A stretch of DNA of 13,615 bases, taken from assembly GCA_035646975.1 (NCBI GenBank), contig DASROJ010000064.1:1-13615 (forward strand). Reading direction: 5' to 3'. Positions 7,439-13,615 of this stretch are shown here, piece after piece. The notes beneath the pieces were generated by a model that worked only from the letters and a program-made list of their open reading frames with translations, had not been told where the DNA came from and did no database searches. The stretch comes from DASROJ01 sp035646975. Lineage in GTDB: Bacteria; Acidobacteriota; Polarisedimenticolia; JACPZX01; DASXTC01. A program made the translations under genes and the position numbers. Position 1 is the stretch's first letter, and every line of letters begins with the position of its first letter.

Positions 7439-7467
7439 CATATACGGGCAGATCCCCGGACGGTCAA
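7439..7467 (-). promoter_or_regulatory. Promoter of the four-gene surface-polysaccharide operon
   Basis: On the minus strand TTGACC (7462-7467) is followed by a 17-nt spacer and TATATG (7439-7444). The -35 matches consensus at five of six positions and the -10 at four of six, with ideal spacing. Transcription should begin near 7432, giving a leader of about 145 nt before the ATG at 7286. It sits just downstream of the stop of the 271-aa gene, so the operon is probably independent of that gene. Confidence 0.55.
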
Positions 7468-7498
7468 GGGCTCAAGATGACGTCCAGCAGGGTGCCGC

Positions 7499-8314
7499 TC
7501 AGCCCAGGAGGTAGGTGTAGAGCGGCGTGAAGGCGCCCACCGCCCTCACCAGCTCTTCGGTGAACCGGGGCTGATCGGGTGTCGCCTGGTATGGCTGGAT
7601 CTTCTCTCGGTACTGCCGGCGAGGATCCTCTGGCTCCGTGTAATAAGGAGCGAAGAAACGCAGCTCCAGGTTGAACCGGTGGTTCAGCCTTTCGCTGACA
7701 AGCTCCTTCATCAGCACGTACCATGAGGACGCCGTCTTGAAATATCTGTTCTCGGCTTCGGGGACGTCGAAACCAAAAATCGTGTCGACCTTGTAGTACC
7801 CCTCCCCGTCGTCCACGACCTTCTGGCCACCCATGTCGTGGCGGTGCCGCATGTGCGCCCAGAGCTCGGGCAGCTCCGTGCGGATGCCGCGCAGAATCTC
7901 CAGGAACTTCTCTTTATCCCGCGCGAGGTTGTTGAATCGCTCCCACTGCCGGTTCTTGGCATGATTCGGGATGACCAGCGAGACCTCCAGCGCATGATGT
8001 TTCGCCGAGACACTGAAGTGGCAGTTCTCGTTGTAGGCTTCGCCGTCCACGAAGTAGACGTCCGACGACTCGTCGGGAAGAACCGACACGACATTGTCGC
8101 GATACTTCAACCGGACTCCGAGCGTCTGCTGATGGAGGTTCCTGATTTTCGGCTCGGCGGACGCCATCAGCTCACGCAGCTCGCCCGCGGTCTCCTGCTG
8201 TATGGTCGGATACCGCTCTGCCCAGGTCTTGGCGCCTTTGTAGACTACTGCTGCTTCGCGAGCCACAGGCTTCGCCCCCAGGAAATTGTGAATCGTGATC
8301 GCATTGACCGTCAC
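7499..8314 (-). CDS. Conserved-looking protein of unknown family, 271 aa
   Basis: I do not recognise this family. The protein is soluble, with no signal peptide or membrane segment and a single Cys (98). It has a mixed alpha/beta look: a helical, basic first third, then strands around VVSVLPDESSDVYFVDGEA (75-93) and HFSVSAKHHALEVSLVIP (99-116). A charged, His-rich stretch follows (ELWAHMRHRHDMGG, 150-163), with KVDTIFGFDVP (175-185) and an aromatic stretch RFFAPYYTEPED (219-230) after it. The start is GTG at 8314, limited by an in-frame TGA about 30 nt upstream. There is no good Shine-Dalgarno; an extended -10 lies 18 nt before the start. It is divergent from the exonuclease gene, and its stop is just upstream of the operon promoter. 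Confidence 0.65.
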   Translation of the reverse strand: MTVNAITIHNFLGAKPVAREAAVVYKGAKTWAERYPTIQQETAGELRELMASAEPKIRNLHQQTLGVRLKYRDNVVSVLPDESSDVYFVDGEAYNENCHFSVSAKHHALEVSLVIPNHAKNRQWERFNNLARDKEKFLEILRGIRTELPELWAHMRHRHDMGGQKVVDDGEGYYKVDTIFGFDVPEAENRYFKTASSWYVLMKELVSERLNHRFNLELRFFAPYYTEPEDPRRQYREKIQPYQATPDQPRFTEELVRAVGAFTPLYTYLLG

Positions 8315-8332
8315 TGTATCTGAACGGCCGGG

Positions 8333-8341
8333 AGTATATCA
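8333..8341 (-). promoter_or_regulatory. Extended -10 promoter of the 271-aa gene
   Basis: The minus strand reads TGATATACT, a TGn-extended -10 (TATACT at 8333-8338). It predicts a start around 8326 and a leader of about 12 nt before the GTG at 8314. No -35 hexamer is convincing, as is usual for extended -10 promoters. Confidence 0.4.
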
Positions 8342-8375
8342 CATGGCCCCCTGAGGGCCGGTGTCCAGGATCGGG

Positions 8376-8381
8376 TATCCT
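8376..8381 (+). promoter_or_regulatory. -10 box placed for a leaderless exonuclease mRNA
   Basis: TATCCT ends only 6 nt before the ATG at 8388, so transcription should start at or next to the ATG. No Shine-Dalgarno precedes that ATG, which agrees with a leaderless message. The -35 region is poor, so this is a tentative call. Confidence 0.3.
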
Positions 8382-8387
8382 CCCGGC

Positions 8388-9239
8388 ATGCTCCGATCCA
8401 CATTCATTCACTCCCCCGGGGTCGGCGACCGGACCGAACGGTGGCTTTGGGAATCCGGGATCACCGACTGGGACCGGTTCCGGGCCCAGGGGGAGATCCC
8501 GGGAATCGGACCCACGGTGAGAGGCAGGATCGACGCCGCGCTCACCAGCTCAATGACGGCGCTGGCCCGCGGGGATGCGGGCCACTTCCAGCGGGTCCTG
8601 CCGTCGCGGGAGGCCTGGCGGATGTACGGCGAGTTCCGCGGCTCGACCCGCTACCTCGACATCGAGACCGCGGGCCTGGACTGGCGGGAGGATCGGATCA
8701 CCGTCATCGGCGTTTCAGACGGCGTCACGTCAAGGGCGTTCGCAGCCGGAGTCGACCTCGATCAGTTCGAAGAGGCGCTGGAAGGGGCGGCGCTGCTCAT
8801 CACCTTCAATGGCAAGTCATTCGATGTTCCACTCATCAGGCGTCAATTCCCCGCGGTCAGGCTGCCGCCGGCGCATATCGATCTTCGGCATGTCCTGCGA
8901 GCCGTGGGCCTGCGGGGAGGGCTCAAGAAGATTGAGCGTGAAATCGGCGTGGACCGCGGCGACCTGTCCGGCGTCGACGGGGCGTTCGCGGTGGCCCTGT
9001 GGCAGCGTCACGAGGCCGGCGATCGACGCGCGCTGCCGGCGCTGATGCGATACAACCTGGAGGATGTCGTCAACCTGCCCGGTCTGATGGTGTGGGCATA
9101 CAATCGTTCGATCCTCCTGCGCGGGGCCCCCGCGGATCCTCTCGCGGTCATTCCCCCCGACAGCCCTTCGATCGAATACGACCGGAGCATCCTGCACGAG
9201 ATCGCGGCGGAAATCGCGGCGAGCGGCAGTTACTGGTAG
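8388..9239 (+). CDS. RNase H-fold DEDDy exonuclease (YprB-like, RNase_H_2 family)
   Basis: A 283-residue protein. The N-terminus has a helix-hairpin-helix-like, DNA-binding-type segment, with PGVGDRTERWLWESGI (10-25) and PGIGPTVRGRI (38-48). The exonuclease fold follows: ExoI YLDIETAG (89-96; D91 and E93), ExoII ITFNGKSFDVPLI (138-150; D146), and ExoIII YNLED (222-226; the YxxxD form, Y222 and D226). All four metal ligands expected of a DEDDy 3'-5' exonuclease appear to be present. The substrate is probably a nucleic acid in repair or RNA turnover; this subgroup is poorly characterised. ATG 8388 is preferred over GTG 8361 because relatives begin close to the FIHxPGxG segment and a -10 box overlaps the longer reading. 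It stands alone and is convergent with the TPR gene. Confidence 0.85.
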   Translation: MLRSTFIHSPGVGDRTERWLWESGITDWDRFRAQGEIPGIGPTVRGRIDAALTSSMTALARGDAGHFQRVLPSREAWRMYGEFRGSTRYLDIETAGLDWREDRITVIGVSDGVTSRAFAAGVDLDQFEEALEGAALLITFNGKSFDVPLIRRQFPAVRLPPAHIDLRHVLRAVGLRGGLKKIEREIGVDRGDLSGVDGAFAVALWQRHEAGDRRALPALMRYNLEDVVNLPGLMVWAYNRSILLRGAPADPLAVIPPDSPSIEYDRSILHEIAAEIAASGSYW

Positions 9240-9250
9240 ATCCGCCTGTA

Positions 9251-9276
9251 GCCGGGGAGCCATTCCCCGAACCGGC
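9251..9276. terminator. Possible hairpin terminator between convergent genes
   Basis: CGGGGA (9253-9258) and TCCCCG (9264-9269) form a 6-bp stem around a 5-nt loop in the 70-nt gap between the stops of the exonuclease and TPR genes. There is no T-run on either strand, so intrinsic termination is uncertain. Confidence 0.25.
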
Positions 9277-9309
9277 AAGGACACATCCCGGATTCGACGG
9301 TCGACCCGC

Positions 9310-11061
9310 TCACGAGGCCGGTTTGGGCCGCAGCCTGCTCTTCGCGTCGCCGACTTCCGGCGGCGCATCCTCAGCGGCTCCCCACAGATCGAGGAACTGG
9401 CGGTATCGCGCCTCGGCTTCGTCTTCCTTGCCCAACGCCTCGAGGGCGCGGCCGGAGTAGTACTGCGCGAGCACCGCGATCTCCGGCTGGTAGATCCCCT
9501 TGACGCCCAGCGCGCGGATCCGCTCGTACGATTGCAGGGCCTCGGCCGGCCTGCCGGCCGCCAGGTACCCTCTGCCCAGCGCGTCCAGGAAGTAGGCCTC
9601 GGTGTGACCCGCGATGCAGTCCAGGGCCAGCGGCTCTTCGAACTGCCACGCTTCGCGGAAGGCGTCCAGGGCGCGCGCCGCATCTCCTGCGGCCAGGGAG
9701 ATCTCGCCCATCATCAGGCTGCGCCATGGCTCCGTCCAACCGGGCTGGGATGGACGGGATTCCTGTGAGAGCCGGTGGACCACCCGCTCCGCGTCGGCGC
9801 GGTTGCCGGATTTGAGCAGATTCCGTCCCAGGGAGTATTCGAGCACCGGCTGCGGGCCGGCGATCGTTTCGGCTGTCTCGAACGCCGCGTTGGCCTCGCG
9901 CGTCCTGCCGAGCAGCGATTGCGTGCGTCCGAGCAGCAGCAGAAACCTCGCCCGCGCGCTCTTCTCCCATGGGGCCGGCAGGAACTCGGGGCCGCGCTCG
10001 AAGTGCTCGATCGCCTTCGAGAACCGCCCCGACCAGACATCGTTGAGACCGGCATACAGGTGGGTCAGCACGTTGACTGGCGCGGTGTTTGTTCGCTCCA
10101 TCTCCGGGTCGTACATCGAGGCGAGCTGCTGGTGATGACCGGTGAGGATGAAGACCGGCGCCAGCCCGTGCGCGAACACATCCTCCCCCCGGCGGACCAC
10201 TTCGTCGGCGGCTTCCATGGCGTCGCCGTATTCGCCACGAGCGATTCGCGCGCGACCGGTTTCAGCGATCGCTTCGATGGACTCGGGATGACGCGCCTGG
10301 TTCTCCTGGGCGCGACTCAGCCGCCAGTCGTGCATCCCCTTCATCTCATAGGCTTCCATCAGCGCCGTGCGCACACCCGGATAGTCGGGCTGCGCGCCGA
10401 GCACCTTCTCGTAATGCTCGATGACGCTGTTCGGGTCGAAGTAGTCGCACACGCGCGCGGAGACGGTGCCTGCCATGTAATGCAGATCGGCGTCGGCCGG
10501 TTGCCGCGCAAGCGCTTCTTTCAGCGAGGCCATCACGAGATCGAAAGCGCCGTCGATGAACTGCGCGAGCACCGGCATCGAGGTCCGGTACGGCTCGGGC
10601 AGGCGTTCCTGGTTGAGCGCCGCTGCCTGGATGGCGCTCCTGGCCTCGTCCTGCCGCGACACGATCACGTCGGTCATCGCGAGACGATAGTGCCCGGGTG
10701 CGAAGGCCGGGTCGAGAAGGACCGACTTGCGGAAGCGGGCCGCGGCCTGCACCGGCAGACGGTCCAGCAGGCCCAGCCCCTCCTCGTACACCTGGAACGC
10801 GACGGCCGAGGAGGTCATGTCGCGGTCGCGCGGGTTGGCTCGAACCAGGCCGGACCCGGCGGCCCCCTCGGCCGCGCCGGTGGAGGCATCGGCGCGCGAT
10901 TCGGCTGTCTTCGGAAGGGTGCCTGAAGGCTGGTCGAGGGCTGTGCCGCTGCTCGGCGATGGCCTGTGGGCCGCGCTCCACAAAGCCAGACCGGCAACGC
11001 CGAGGCCGATTGCGGCGACCAGGGCGATCTTTTTTGCGCTGGAACTGCCGACGGGAATCAC
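9310..11061 (-). CDS. Membrane-anchored tetratricopeptide-repeat protein
   Basis: A 583-residue protein with one N-terminal hydrophobic segment (about 11-30; no cleavage site seen, so probably an anchor). A Ser/Ala-rich linker (31-85) follows, then TPR-type helical repeats spread over about 86-560. Clear ones are near 91-127, 190-222, 268-290, 345-360, 380-400, 413-430, 452-470, 497-515 and 535-558. The pattern of transmembrane segment, linker and many TPRs resembles the C-terminal half of TPR-bearing Ser/Thr kinases, but no kinase domain is present here. Likely role: a scaffold for protein interactions at the membrane. GTG 11061 is the only start that keeps the whole anchor. TTGCGC-N17-TAACAT ends 8 nt before it, with no Shine-Dalgarno. 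Confidence 0.8.
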   Translation of the reverse strand: MIPVGSSSAKKIALVAAIGLGVAGLALWSAAHRPSPSSGTALDQPSGTLPKTAESRADASTGAAEGAAGSGLVRANPRDRDMTSSAVAFQVYEEGLGLLDRLPVQAAARFRKSVLLDPAFAPGHYRLAMTDVIVSRQDEARSAIQAAALNQERLPEPYRTSMPVLAQFIDGAFDLVMASLKEALARQPADADLHYMAGTVSARVCDYFDPNSVIEHYEKVLGAQPDYPGVRTALMEAYEMKGMHDWRLSRAQENQARHPESIEAIAETGRARIARGEYGDAMEAADEVVRRGEDVFAHGLAPVFILTGHHQQLASMYDPEMERTNTAPVNVLTHLYAGLNDVWSGRFSKAIEHFERGPEFLPAPWEKSARARFLLLLGRTQSLLGRTREANAAFETAETIAGPQPVLEYSLGRNLLKSGNRADAERVVHRLSQESRPSQPGWTEPWRSLMMGEISLAAGDAARALDAFREAWQFEEPLALDCIAGHTEAYFLDALGRGYLAAGRPAEALQSYERIRALGVKGIYQPEIAVLAQYYSGRALEALGKEDEAEARYRQFLDLWGAAEDAPPEVGDAKSRLRPKPAS

Positions 11062-11069
11062 CGGCGGCG

Positions 11070-11098
11070 ATGTTAACTGAAGGCGACGGGTGGCGCAA
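11070..11098 (-). promoter_or_regulatory. Promoter of the TPR gene, leaderless spacing
   Basis: On the minus strand TTGCGC (11093-11098) is followed by 17 nt and TAACAT (11070-11075). The -10 ends 8 nt before the GTG at 11061, so the message would begin at the start codon. The -35 is only half-matched. Confidence 0.35.
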
Positions 11099-11104
11099 GG
11101 CGCG

Positions 11105-11113
11105 TGGTATACT
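11105..11113 (+). promoter_or_regulatory. Extended -10 promoter of the 94-aa gene
   Basis: TGGTATACT is a TGn-extended -10 with TATACT at 11108-11113. The start would be near 11120, with a leader of about 45 nt containing GGGAGG (11150-11155) 9 nt before the GTG at 11165. No matching -35 is seen. Confidence 0.45.
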
Positions 11114-11164
11114 CACGCGCATCGCAGGCACTGGTGAAGACGGCAGCACGGGAGGATTCCAAAG

Positions 11165-11449
11165 GTGTCGAAGTACGTCGAGTACGTCGTGGAAAAGAAA
11201 GGTCTCGGCTCGACCACCTATTTCATCGCGAGCAAGGAAGATGGGGACGGATGGATCTCGGGGTTCTTCCCCGCGTACATGGCTCCCGACCCCGACGAAA
11301 CCGATGAAATGATCTTCGACCTGGCAAACCCGGACAACACGATGACCGGCGCCACCAGGGAGGAGGCCGAGCAGAAGATCCGGGATTGGGTCGAGGCCAC
11401 CTACGGTATCCTCGAAAGGCGCATCAAGCGCCAGATCCTCAATCCCTGA
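11165..11449 (+). CDS. Small acidic protein of unknown family, 94 aa
   Basis: I do not recognise the family. The protein is soluble. The first half looks like beta strands (KYVEYVVEKK, TTYFIASKE, WISGFFPAYM). An acidic, Asp-rich middle (PDPDETDEMIFDLANPDN, 42-59) follows, and then an amphipathic helix (TREEAEQKIRDWVEATYG, 64-81) with a basic tail. Expression is well supported: extended -10 at 11105-11113, Shine-Dalgarno GGGAGG at 11150-11155 and a GTG start 9 nt later. The helix TREEAEQKI loosely recalls HicB-type domains, but there is no HicA partner and the match is too weak to use. Its stop lies 11 nt inside the 3' end of the convergent MFS gene. Confidence 0.7.
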   Translation: MSKYVEYVVEKKGLGSTTYFIASKEDGDGWISGFFPAYMAPDPDETDEMIFDLANPDNTMTGATREEAEQKIRDWVEATYGILERRIKRQILNP

Positions 11450-12629
11450 AGCGGGGCAGGGCCGCGAACACGATGGCCGCGAGCCCGAGCGCCGCGGCGA
11501 TGCCGCTCAGCGCGGCGCCGACCCCCAGCGCGCCGGCCAGCTGGCCGGCCACGATCGGGCCCGATGCGTGCCCGACATCCATGATCGTGCCGAACGCGCC
11601 GTGAGACGCGCCATACCGCTCCTTTCTCGACAGATCGGTCACCAGGGCGGCAGTGGATGATGTGGTGATGGCCACGCCAAGACCATAGAGCGCCGACACG
11701 ATCAGCAGCTGCGCGAAGCTCGAGCGGCTTCCCACCAGTCCCAGGGCCACCGCCGCCACGATCAGACCCGCCACGATTTGAGCGCGCCGCCCCAGCCTGT
11801 CCGAAAACCTGCCCATGATCGGCTTGGCGACCAACGTGGTGACGATCTGCGCGGCGAACAGCCAGCCGATCCGGCCACCCGGCAGCTGCAGCGTCTCGAC
11901 CGCGTAAATCGGAAGAAAGGCGTCGAGCGCCCCGGTGGCGAGGAACTGCACCCCCTCCACGACGCTGGTGGCCATGATGCCGAAGTGGCGCGCGACTTCC
12001 CGGATCCCCCGGACGAACTCCGCGAGATCCTCCTTCGCCCCGGCGGCCCGGGCGTACGATTCGTGCTTCCAGGTCGCCGCCAGGGCGAGCGCCGCGAGGC
12101 CTGCCGCTCCGCTTGCGAGAAACGGCCAGTGGAAGTCCGCACCGACGATCAGGTAGCCCCCGATGAGCGGCCCGAGACTCTTGCCCACCAGTGTCGCGGA
12201 CGAGAAGGTCGAGAGGCGCTCGCCCCGCCGCGACGGCTCGGCGATGTCCGAGACGATCGCGGAGGAGACCGGTCCGAACGTTGCCGTCGACAATCCATGG
12301 AGCAACCGGACAGCCAGCAGAGAAAGCCCGGCGGTGGCAATCGGATAGAGAAACGGCGGAAACGCAAACGCGCAGGCCGACAGGATGAGGAGCGGTCGCC
12401 GACCCGCCATGTCGCTCAGGCGCCCCATCGGGAGCTTGAGCGCCACACCGGTCAGCGTCGAAGCCGCCACCACCAGCCCGATCATCTGCTTGCTCAGACC
12501 CAGGCTCTGCGCGTAGAGCGGGATGACCGGGAAGCGTGAGAGCGCATAGGAAAGGTGCACCGCGAAACCGATCAGGCACAGACGCACGAACGGCTTCTGC
12601 TGGTCCAGCACAACCTCCTCGTGACGCAT
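11439..12629 (-). CDS. Major facilitator superfamily transporter
   Basis: A 396-residue membrane protein with about 12 predicted transmembrane helices, the usual MFS length. The loop 2-3 signature is GRLSDMAGRR (69-78), and its counterpart in the second half is GRFSDRLGRR (273-282), so both six-helix halves are complete. It resembles drug/sugar-type proton-coupled exporters; the substrate is not readable. ATG 12629 is chosen because a perfect TATAAT lies 24 nt upstream (12654-12659), whereas a start at 12698 would precede that promoter. There is no good Shine-Dalgarno before ATG 12629; GAGGAGG lies just inside the coding sequence, so a start a few codons later is possible. It is divergent from the asparaginase-family gene and convergent, with an 11-nt overlap, with the 94-aa gene. 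Confidence 0.85.
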   Translation of the reverse strand: MRHEEVVLDQQKPFVRLCLIGFAVHLSYALSRFPVIPLYAQSLGLSKQMIGLVVAASTLTGVALKLPMGRLSDMAGRRPLLILSACAFAFPPFLYPIATAGLSLLAVRLLHGLSTATFGPVSSAIVSDIAEPSRRGERLSTFSSATLVGKSLGPLIGGYLIVGADFHWPFLASGAAGLAALALAATWKHESYARAAGAKEDLAEFVRGIREVARHFGIMATSVVEGVQFLATGALDAFLPIYAVETLQLPGGRIGWLFAAQIVTTLVAKPIMGRFSDRLGRRAQIVAGLIVAAVALGLVGSRSSFAQLLIVSALYGLGVAITTSSTAALVTDLSRKERYGASHGAFGTIMDVGHASGPIVAGQLAGALGVGAALSGIAAALGLAAIVFAALPRFRD

Positions 12630-12653
12630 CGCGCGCAGGTGGGTCGCACCGGG

Positions 12654-12659
12654 ATTATA
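12654..12659 (-). promoter_or_regulatory. Consensus -10 box (TATAAT) of the MFS gene
   Basis: The minus strand reads a perfect TATAAT, predicting a start near 12647 and a leader of about 18 nt. The hexamer 17 nt upstream (GGATGC) is a poor -35 and falls within the doubled GCATCCC(C)GGG element, so an activator or repressor may act here. Confidence 0.45.
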
Positions 12660-12666
12660 GACCTGT

Positions 12667-12686
12667 GCATCCCCGGGCATCCCGGG
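12667..12686. repeat. Doubled GCATCCC(C)GGG element in the divergent promoter region
   Basis: GCATCCCCGGG (12667-12677) is followed by GCATCCCGGG (12677-12686), sharing one base. This leaves two palindromic CCCGGG cores (12672-12677 and 12681-12686) three bases apart. It lies between the MFS -10 (12654-12659, minus) and a TAGAAT box (12687-12692, plus) that could serve the asparaginase-family gene. It is well placed to be a shared operator; the regulator is unknown. Confidence 0.35.
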
Positions 12687-12727
12687 TAGAATGACCACTT
12701 CTGTTTCCGTTGCGGAGAAAACCGTCG

Positions 12728-13615
12728 ATGAAGCGCAGATCGTTTCTGAGAAACGCAGGGCTCGGCGCCGGCGCGCTGGCCGCCTCCACCGCAGGCCTGC
12801 CGCTGGCCGCCGCGGAGAATCCCTCGGCCGGAAAAGCGCAGGCTCGTGGTGACATCAAACCGATCGTGATCGTCAGCAAGGACAAGAAAAACGTGACCGA
12901 CGCGGCCATGGAAATCCTCCGCAAGGGCGGGGATGCGCTGGACGCCGTCATCGCGGGTGTGAACCTGGTGGAGGAGGACCCCGACGATATCACCGTCGGC
13001 TACGGCGGCCTGCCCAACGAGAACGGTGTGGTGGAGCTGGACGCCTCCGTGATGCATGGTCCTTCTGGAATGGCGGGAGCCGTCGCGGCCCTCCAGAAGA
13101 TCAAGACCCCTTCACGCGTGGCCCGGCTGGTCATGGAGCAGACCGATCACGTGCTGCTCGTCGGAGAGGGGGCGCTGGCGTTCGCGCGCGCGCAGGGGTT
13201 CACCGAGGAGAACCTGCTCACCGAGAGGTCCCGCCGCATCTGGCTGCACTGGAAGCAGACTCTCTCGGACAAGGATGACTGGATCGCTCCGCCCGAGTCC
13301 GAGTGGTCTCAGGAAGTGAAGGATTACCTTCGCACCTCGGGCACCATCCACTGCAGCGCTATCGACCTCAACGGCAATCTTTCGGCAACCACCTCGACGT
13401 CCGGGCTCGCCTGGAAAATGCCCGGCCGGGTGGGCGACTCGCCGCTCATCGGCTGCGGGCTTTACGTCGACAACGATTTCGGCTCCTGCGGGTCCACCGG
13501 GCGCGGCGAAGCGGTGATTCTTTCCAACGGCAGCCATGCGGTCGTCGAGCAGCTCAGGCGCGGAGCCACCCCCGAGCAGGCGGCCCTCAACGTCCTGCAA
13601 TGGATCGTCGATCAC
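12728..13615 (+). CDS. Tat-exported glycosylasparaginase-family N-terminal threonine hydrolase (partial, 3' end outside window)
   Basis: 296 residues are visible, with no stop before the window end. Residues 2-29 are a twin-arginine signal (KRRSFLRNAGLGAGAL, cleavage near AAA|E). The family features follow: GGDALDAVIAGVNLVEEDP (68-85), TVGYGGLPN (89-97), VELDASVMHG (102-111), autocleavage before T206 in SGTIHCSA, the active-site stretch TTSTSG (221-226), GRVGDSPLIG (233-242; R234 and D237) and STGRGE (256-261). These proteins cut themselves at the Thr and then hydrolyse N4-(beta-GlcNAc)-Asn or isoaspartyl/asparagine amides. Oddity: the STW segment expected near the N-terminus of the alpha subunit of glycosylasparaginases reads VSKDKKN (49-55), so substrate binding may differ. 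GGAG (12714-12717) lies 10 nt before the ATG. Probable site: periplasm. Confidence 0.88.
   Translation, partial: MKRRSFLRNAGLGAGALAASTAGLPLAAAENPSAGKAQARGDIKPIVIVSKDKKNVTDAAMEILRKGGDALDAVIAGVNLVEEDPDDITVGYGGLPNENGVVELDASVMHGPSGMAGAVAALQKIKTPSRVARLVMEQTDHVLLVGEGALAFARAQGFTEENLLTERSRRIWLHWKQTLSDKDDWIAPPESEWSQEVKDYLRTSGTIHCSAIDLNGNLSATTSTSGLAWKMPGRVGDSPLIGCGLYVDNDFGSCGSTGRGEAVILSNGSHAVVEQLRRGATPEQAALNVLQWIVDH

Noticed and set aside
11165..11449. HicB-type antitoxin
   Set aside because: Only a short helix segment is similar; no HicA partner and no DNA-binding domain are present.
1..13615. CRISPR arrays, insertion sequences, prophage genes, defence systems
   Set aside because: No regularly spaced repeats, transposase or integrase motifs, or known defence-gene families were seen on either strand.

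Overview
The window is GC-rich bacterial DNA with dense, tightly packed genes, a tRNA that carries its own CCA end, sigma70-like promoters and exported proteins with Sec or Tat signals. This fits an environmental, probably uncultured, Gram-negative-type bacterium. The phylum cannot be fixed from the sequence alone, and I see no phage, transposase or CRISPR genes.

Region 1 (1-300): a nearly perfect 201-bp palindrome, with 93-nt arms, one mismatch and a 15-nt centre, opens the window. Its right arm holds a TTGACA-N17-TATTTT promoter aimed at tRNA-Phe(GAA) (226-300). Its left arm holds the exact mirror promoter, aimed out of the window.

Region 2 (279-7467, minus strand): an apparent four-gene operon, read right to left from a good promoter (7439-7467) through a leader of about 145 nt. 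It encodes a secreted IPT/parallel beta-helix/FN3 protein, an exported LamG-like/polysaccharide-deacetylase-like protein, a class I SAM methyltransferase and an O-antigen ligase/polymerase-family membrane protein. The first three genes are joined by stop/start overlaps (TGATG, then GTGA). The last gene ends inside the tRNA on the opposite strand. Together they look like a small surface-glycan assembly and modification unit, an inference from family content; no glycosyltransferases lie in the window.

Region 3 (7499-11061): a 271-aa protein of unknown family (minus), a DEDDy-type RNase-H-fold exonuclease of the YprB-like group (plus), and a membrane-anchored TPR protein (minus). The exonuclease and TPR genes have -10 boxes so close to their starts that leaderless mRNAs are plausible.

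Region 4 (11105-13615): a 94-aa orphan small protein (plus) overlaps the 3' end of a convergent MFS transporter (minus). Divergent from the transporter is a Tat-exported, N-terminal threonine hydrolase of the glycosylasparaginase family, cut off by the window end. The spacer between these two genes carries a doubled GCATCCC(C)GGG element.

No stretch over 300 bases lacks a gene. The longest gaps are 1-225 (the palindrome) and 7287-7498 (promoter plus leader).
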